In this document: piece by piece, positions 58,945 to 64,000 of the stretch
How the letters are laid out: each line of letters opens with the position of its first letter
How positions within the stretch are numbered: the first letter of the stretch is position 1
Assembly: GCF_000482325.1 (NCBI RefSeq)
Contig: NZ_KI535295.1
Location: 545,060-609,059 of the forward strand
Direction: 5' to 3'
Length of the DNA stretch: 64,000 bases
Source: Bacillus sp. UNC438CL73TsuS30
GTDB lineage: Bacteria > Bacillota > Bacilli > Bacillales > Cytobacillaceae
The notes under the pieces: generated by a model
Database searches by the model: none
What the model was told of the DNA's origin: nothing
What the model saw: the letters and a program-made list of their open reading frames with translations, nothing else
Made by a program: the position numbers and the translations under genes

Positions 58945-60204
58945 TTGACGACAGTTATAGCCTTTATTGTAATCTTTGGCGCACTTGTCTTTTTTCATGA
59001 ATTGGGTCACTTAATTTTTGCAAAACGAGCAGGTATTCTTTGCCGGGAATTTGCAATTGGCTTCGGCCCGAAGGTTTTTTCACATAAAAAAGGAGAAACA
59101 ACCTATACCATTCGCTTGCTTCCTATTGGAGGATTTGTCCGTATGGCAGGTGAGGATCCTGAAATGGTTGAAATCAAGCCTGGATACCGTATTGGCTTAT
59201 TGTTTGATAAAGATGAAACAGTAAATAAAATTATTTTTAATAAAAAAGAAAAGTTTCCTGATTGCCGGATCATTGAAGTTGAATATGCTGATATTGAAAA
59301 AGATTTGATCATCAAGGGGTATCCAGATGATGAGGATGACCAACTAAAGACCTTTATGATTCATCCAAAAGCAATGATTGTTGAAAATGGAATCGAATCT
59401 CAGATAGCTCCACTTGATCGCCAATTTGGATCAAAAACATTATGGCAAAGAACAATGGCCATTTTTGCAGGGCCAATGATGAATTTTGTTCTCGCTTTTA
59501 TCATTTTTATTGTCATTGCCCTATTACAAGGGGTTCCTACTAATGATCCTAAATTAGGTGAAATTACTACTGATGGGGCCGCAAAAGCTGCAGGGCTTCA
59601 CAAGGGAGATGTGGTCCAAAGTATAAATGGTGCAGAGGTTACCAGTTGGGCTGATGTGGTAGAAATCATTCGAAATAGCCCGAATAAAAAATTAGATTTT
59701 ACAATTACCCGCGATGGAAAAGAAATGGATGTGCAAGTAACGCCAATTGAAAAAACGGTTGATGGAAAGAAAATGGGATTAATTGGTGTATATAGCCCTG
59801 TTGAAAAATCACCAATTCAAGCCATTTCGGCCGGGGTTAAAGATACGTATACCTGGACAATGCAAATCATCACGATGCTTGGAAAATTGCTTACTGGTCA
59901 ATTTTCAATTAATATGCTTTCTGGTCCAGTAGGTATTTATCAAGCTACCGATACGGTTGCGAAATCAGGCATCTATTATCTAATGAAATGGGCAGGAATC
60001 TTAAGTATAAATTTAGGCATAATGAATTTACTGCCAATACCGGCACTTGACGGTGGAAGATTAATGTTTTTTGCAGTTGAAGCACTTAGAGGGAAACCAA
60101 TCGACCGTCAAAAAGAAGGGATGGTTCACTTTATTGGATTCGCTCTGCTAATGCTTTTAATGCTAGTTGTAACTTGGAACGATATCCAACGATTTTTCTT
60201 ATAA
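58945..60204 (+). CDS. rseP: Intramembrane zinc metalloprotease RseP (RasP/YluC)
   Basis: Site-2 protease that cuts anti-sigma factors such as RsiW and clears signal-peptide remnants. Seen: 419 residues; HELGH at residues 18-22 in the first membrane helix, an inserted extracytoplasmic segment, a PDZ domain (about 205-270, AAGLHKGDVVQSINGAEV), and the third zinc ligand in PALDGGRLM near 369. TTG at 58945 is chosen because AAAGGTGG lies 8 bases upstream; a GTG at 58933 falls inside that site. In B. subtilis proS follows. Confidence 0.94.
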   Translation: MTTVIAFIVIFGALVFFHELGHLIFAKRAGILCREFAIGFGPKVFSHKKGETTYTIRLLPIGGFVRMAGEDPEMVEIKPGYRIGLLFDKDETVNKIIFNKKEKFPDCRIIEVEYADIEKDLIIKGYPDDEDDQLKTFMIHPKAMIVENGIESQIAPLDRQFGSKTLWQRTMAIFAGPMMNFVLAFIIFIVIALLQGVPTNDPKLGEITTDGAAKAAGLHKGDVVQSINGAEVTSWADVVEIIRNSPNKKLDFTITRDGKEMDVQVTPIEKTVDGKKMGLIGVYSPVEKSPIQAISAGVKDTYTWTMQIITMLGKLLTGQFSINMLSGPVGIYQATDTVAKSGIYYLMKWAGILSINLGIMNLLPIPALDGGRLMFFAVEALRGKPIDRQKEGMVHFIGFALLMLLMLVVTWNDIQRFFL

Positions 60205-60212
60205 AGTATTCT

Positions 60213-60243
60213 AGGTACCTTTTAGGGGTACCTTTCTTTTTTG
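60213..60243 (+). terminator. Intrinsic terminator after rseP
   Basis: AGGTACC / GGTACCT, 7 perfect pairs with a 7-base loop, then TTCTTTTTT. Confidence 0.85.
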
Positions 60244-60297
60244 ACTAAAATTAGCTGAAGTTTCCTGTCGAATAAAGACGAATCAACTTGGTTGATA

Positions 60298-60306
60298 TGA
60301 TATAAT
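60298..60306 (+). promoter_or_regulatory. Extended -10 promoter of polC
   Basis: TGATATAAT: TG-A-TATAAT, about 50 bases before polC, without a clear -35. After the rseP terminator it would allow independent polC transcription. Confidence 0.5.
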
Positions 60307-60358
60307 TATTATTTGAATTAAAGTGACTAGAGATTAAAGATAGATGGGAGAGAGAATG

Positions 60359-63300
60359 ATGAGCGAAAATGCCTTAGGCAATAAAGAGCGATTCTTACTC
60401 TTGCTCCAACAGCTGCAAATGCAAGAAGATGCTGTGGTAGCACAATTTCCAAACGCACAAATTGAAAAACTAATCGTCGAAAAAAAAGCCCGTAAGTGGC
60501 ATTTTCAATTTCTATTAGAAAAAATCCTTCCCTACAATGTATATATCCGCTTTACTACCCAATTGGAAAGAACATTTTCAAATATTGCCCGTATTTCGTA
60601 TGAGATAAATGTTGCCGAGCAAACTTTTTCACCGGACTTATTATTAGAGTACTGGAACCATTGTATCCAGCAGATTGACGGTATTGCTCCGCCTCTATTA
60701 AAGCTATTAAATGAACAAATCCCTACGATTAATGGGAATAAAGTATCAGTTTCTGTACGAAATGAAACAGAGGGTCTTGCACTGTCACGGAAATATGGAG
60801 GAGTGATCAGTAAAATTTATCAATCCTTTGGCTTTCCTGTTCTAACAATTGACACAACAGTCCAAAGTGCAGAAAAGAATGATGAATATGAACAATTTTT
60901 ACTGGCTAAACAGAAGGAAGATCAGGAACGCGGTCTTCAAGCACTCATAGAGTTACAGAAGAAGGAAGCGGAAAAAGAATCTGGCGGTGATATTCCGCAA
61001 GGCCCGCTTACAATTGGTCTTACGATTAAGGATGATCAGGATTATCGCACAATGATTGATATCGTGGACGAAGAAAGAAGAGTAACTGTCCAAGGATATA
61101 TTTTCGATGCCGAAACGAGAGAACTTAGGAGCGGCCGTACCCTGCTTACCTTTAAAATTACTGACTATACAAGTTCTATCATGGTCAAAATGTTCTCAAG
61201 AGATAAAGAGGATGCTTCCCTATTTCAGCATGTAAAAAAAGGAATGTGGGTGAAGGTTAGAGGAAGTATTCAAAATGATACATTCGTCCGGGATCTTGTG
61301 ATGATTGGGAACGATATAAATGAAATAAACCCAGCAGGCCGTAAAGACACTGCTCCGGAGAATGAGAAGCGTGTAGAACTCCATCTTCATACCCCGATGA
61401 GCCAAATGGATGCAGTTACTCCTGTTAGCACCCTTATTGCTCAGGCGAAAAAATGGGGGCACAAAGCAATTGCGGTTACCGATCATGCGGTTGCTCAATC
61501 TTTTCCGGAAGCATTTGGTGCCGGTAAAAAAAATGATATTAAAATTCTATATGGAATTGAAGCCAATCTAATTGATGACGGAGTACCGATTGCTTATAAT
61601 GGCGCACATCGGCTTCTGGCTGATGATACCTACGTAATTTTTGACGTAGAAACTACAGGGCTTTCAGCTGTTTATGATACGATTATCGAGCTTGCTGCGG
61701 TAAAAATACGAGATGGAGAAATTATTGACCGCTTTGAGTCATTTGCAAATCCCCATCACCGTTTATCAGCTACTACAATTAATTTGACCGGTATTACGGA
61801 TGACATGGTAGAAAATGCACCAGAGGTGGCAGAAGTAATCCGAAGTTTCCATGACTGGGTTGGAGATGCTGTTCTCGTCGCACATAATGCATCCTTTGAT
61901 ATGGGTTTCTTGAATGTCGGCTACAAAAATATTGGCATTGAAAAAGCAAAAAACCCGGTAATTGACACGCTTGAACTTGGTCGTTTTCTTTATCCTGAAC
62001 TAAAAAATCACCGGTTAAATACGCTTGCTAAAAAGTTTGATATTGAATTAACGCAGCACCACCGCGCTATTTATGATGCAGAAGCCACAGGCTACTTATT
62101 GTTAAAAATGCTTAAGGATTCACTTGAAAAGGGTATTGAATACCATGATCAGTTCAATGACAACATGGGGAAAGGGAATGCTTATCAAAGAGCACGTCCA
62201 TATCACTGCACCCTACTCGCTCAAAATGAAGTGGGATTAAAGAATTTATTTAAATTAGTTTCGATATCGCATATTGAGTATTATTACAGGGTTCCTCGAT
62301 TACCGCGGTCAGTACTTCAAAAATATCGAGAAGGCATTTTAGTTGGTTCCGCATGCAATAAAGGAGAGGTTTTTGAGGGAATGATGCAAAAATCTCCTGA
62401 AGAAGTTGAAGCCTTTGCTCATTTTTATGATTATCTTGAGGTTATGCCAAAACCGGTGTATGCTCCGATGTTAGAAATGGAATTAATCAAAAATGAAAAG
62501 GCCCTTGAAGAAATTATCGGAAACATTGTGAAGCTGGGGGATAAACTGGGGATTCCAGTAGTCGCAACCGGAAACGTTCATTATTTAAACGAAAACGATA
62601 AAATTTATCGAAAAATATTAATCAACTCTCAAGGCGGCGCGAATCCGCTCAACCGCCATCAGCTGCCAGATGTTCACTTTAGGACAACCAATGAAATGCT
62701 CGATGCTTTTTCATTTTTGGGGGCTGAAAAGGCTAAGGAAATTGTTGTCACCAATACAAATAAAATTGCTGATATGATCGAGGTTATTAAACCAATCAAG
62801 GATGATTTATATACCCCGAAAATCGAGGGTGCCGATGAAGAGATGCGAGAGATGAGCTATGCAATGGCTAGAAAAATCTATGGGGATACACTTCCGGAGA
62901 TTGTTGAGGCGCGCTTAGAAAAGGAATTAAAAAGTATTATTGGTCACGGGTTTGCAGTCATTTATTTAATTTCTCATAAGCTCGTAAAAAAATCGCTCGA
63001 TGATGGCTATCTTGTAGGTTCCCGTGGTTCTGTTGGCTCATCATTGGTTGCCACCATGACGGAAATAACAGAGGTTAATCCATTACCACCACATTACATT
63101 TGTCCATCCTGTAAGCATTCCGAGTTTTTTAATGATGGTTCAGTTGGTTCTGGATTTGATTTACCTGATAAGGATTGTCCGCAATGCGGCGGAAAATATC
63201 GCAAGGATGGACATGATATTCCGTTCGAAACTTTCCTTGGCTTTAAAGGGGATAAGGTTCCAGATATTGACTTGAACTTCTCAGGGGAATATCAGCCACG

Positions 63301-64000
63301 TGCCCATAATTATACAAAGGTTTTATTTGGTGAAGAGTATGTTTATCGTGCCGGAACAATCGGAACGGTTGCTGATAAGACAGCATTTGGTTATGTAAAA
63401 GCTTATCAACAGGATAATAATCTACAAATACGGGGAGCAGAGGTAGAAAGATTAGCCTCCGGGTGCACAGGAGTCAAAAGAACAACGGGACAGCACCCGG
63501 GGGGGATCATTGTTATCCCTGATTATATGGATGTGTATGATTTTTCGCCGATACAATTCCCAGCGGATGATAAAAATTCTGAATGGAAAACGACCCATTT
63601 TGATTTCCACTCTATCCATGATAATGTCCTAAAGCTTGATATACTCGGACACGACGATCCAACCGTAATCAGGATGCTGCAAGACCTAAGTGGAATCGAC
63701 CCAAAAACGATTCCGACTGATGATCCGGAAGTGATGAAAATTTTTAGTGGAACCGAATCACTCGGGGTAACCGAGCAGCAAATCATGTGTAAAACCGGCA
63801 CATTGGGGATCCCGGAATTTGGAACAAGATTCGTTCGGCAAATGCTTGAAGATACAAAACCAACAACCTTTTCTGAACTTGTTCAAATTTCTGGTCTATC
63901 CCACGGAACAGATGTATGGTTGGGAAATGCCCAAGAACTAATTCATAATCGAACTTGTACACTTAGTGAAGTTATCGGCTGTCGTGATGATATAATGGTC
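60359..64000 (+). CDS. polC: DNA polymerase III alpha subunit, PolC type (3' end outside window)
   Basis: Main replicative polymerase of low-GC Gram-positives, with its own proofreading exonuclease. Seen: 1214 codons, open to the edge; the family has about 1440. Order: N-terminal domain, OB-fold (about 235-330, [11 protein letters not shown]), PHP domain starting [12 protein letters not shown] near 342 and resumed around 730-750, an inserted DEDDh exonuclease with DVETTGLS near 429, a zinc motif CPSC...CPQC near 915-943, and catalytic [12 protein letters not shown] near 966 in the palm. GGGAG is 8 bases before the ATG at 60359; an in-frame ATG at 60356 is an alternative. Confidence 0.97.
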   Translation, partial: MSENALGNKERFLLLLQQLQMQEDAVVAQFPNAQIEKLIVEKKARKWHFQFLLEKILPYNVYIRFTTQLERTFSNIARISYEINVAEQTFSPDLLLEYWNHCIQQIDGIAPPLLKLLNEQIPTINGNKVSVSVRNETEGLALSRKYGGVISKIYQSFGFPVLTIDTTVQSAEKNDEYEQFLLAKQKEDQERGLQALIELQKKEAEKESGGDIPQGPLTIGLTIKDDQDYRTMIDIVDEERRVTVQGYIFDAETRELRSGRTLLTFKITDYTSSIMVKMFSRDKEDASLFQHVKKGMWVKVRGSIQNDTFVRDLVMIGNDINEINPAGRKDTAPENEKRVELHLHTPMSQMDAVTPVSTLIAQAKKWGHKAIAVTDHAVAQSFPEAFGAGKKNDIKILYGIEANLIDDGVPIAYNGAHRLLADDTYVIFDVETTGLSAVYDTIIELAAVKIRDGEIIDRFESFANPHHRLSATTINLTGITDDMVENAPEVAEVIRSFHDWVGDAVLVAHNASFDMGFLNVGYKNIGIEKAKNPVIDTLELGRFLYPELKNHRLNTLAKKFDIELTQHHRAIYDAEATGYLLLKMLKDSLEKGIEYHDQFNDNMGKGNAYQRARPYHCTLLAQNEVGLKNLFKLVSISHIEYYYRVPRLPRSVLQKYREGILVGSACNKGEVFEGMMQKSPEEVEAFAHFYDYLEVMPKPVYAPMLEMELIKNEKALEEIIGNIVKLGDKLGIPVVATGNVHYLNENDKIYRKILINSQGGANPLNRHQLPDVHFRTTNEMLDAFSFLGAEKAKEIVVTNTNKIADMIEVIKPIKDDLYTPKIEGADEEMREMSYAMARKIYGDTLPEIVEARLEKELKSIIGHGFAVIYLISHKLVKKSLDDGYLVGSRGSVGSSLVATMTEITEVNPLPPHYICPSCKHSEFFNDGSVGSGFDLPDKDCPQCGGKYRKDGHDIPFETFLGFKGDKVPDIDLNFSGEYQPRAHNYTKVLFGEEYVYRAGTIGTVADKTAFGYVKAYQQDNNLQIRGAEVERLASGCTGVKRTTGQHPGGIIVIPDYMDVYDFSPIQFPADDKNSEWKTTHFDFHSIHDNVLKLDILGHDDPTVIRMLQDLSGIDPKTIPTDDPEVMKIFSGTESLGVTEQQIMCKTGTLGIPEFGTRFVRQMLEDTKPTTFSELVQISGLSHGTDVWLGNAQELIHNRTCTLSEVIGCRDDIMV

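Overview
The window is a housekeeping backbone from a low-GC, endospore-forming member of the Bacillaceae. Gene order follows the Bacillus subtilis yloA-to-polC arc almost gene for gene. The diagnostic Bacillus genes remA, spoVM, fapR, ylxM and codY are present, and strong AGGAGG-type ribosome sites and frequent TTG/GTG starts fit. Protein divergence from B. subtilis suggests a neighbouring genus such as Neobacillus or Mesobacillus; that placement is inference. All genes lie on the + strand except rqcH (left edge, cut) and rpmB.

Layout. 1-6 kb: rqcH (partial, minus), a Ca2+-type P-ATPase (yloB), then yicC-type RNase (yloC), remA, gmk, rpoZ. 6-18.8 kb: a long tightly packed operon coaBC-priA-def-fmt-rsmB-rlmN-prpC-prkC-rsgA-rpe-thiN (CoA synthesis, replication restart, translation initiation and rRNA modification, Ser/Thr phospho-signalling). 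18.8-25.5 kb: spoVM, rpmB (minus), yloU-fakA, sdaAB-sdaAA-recG. 25.5-29.2 kb: the FapR-controlled lipid operon fapR-plsX-fabD-fabG, then acpP. 29.3-39.5 kb: rnc-smc-ftsY, ylxM-ffh, rpsP-khpA, ylqD-rimM-trmD, rplS. 39.6-49.3 kb: signal peptidase I, rbgA, rnhB, sucCD, dprA, topA, trmFO. 49.6-55.8 kb: hslV-hslU-codY, rpsB, tsf, pyrH-frr. 56-64 kb: uppS-cdsA-dxr-rseP and the first 1214 codons of polC.

Together the genes cover ribosome assembly and quality control, SRP targeting, chromosome condensation, acyl-chain and phospholipid precursor synthesis, isoprenoid synthesis, and nutrient regulation (CodY, FapR, PrkC/PrpC). Intrinsic terminators separate most transcription units and are listed individually.

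I see no mobile element, prophage, CRISPR array, tRNA or rRNA, and no undescribed multigene system. The unusual material lies at two levels. (1) Gaps in expected synteny: no xerC between trmFO and hslV, no fla/che operon between codY and rpsB, no ylqG/ylqH between rnhB and sucC, no proS between rseP and polC. (2) Small non-coding structure: a palindromic element in four copies, each starting within a few bases of a stop codon and in the same orientation relative to the upstream gene; a collapsed copy of what looks like a second repeat family; a three-codon ORF overlapping the yloB start; mutually exclusive hairpins in the rpsB leader; and an HslV lacking the N-terminal serine described for B. 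subtilis.
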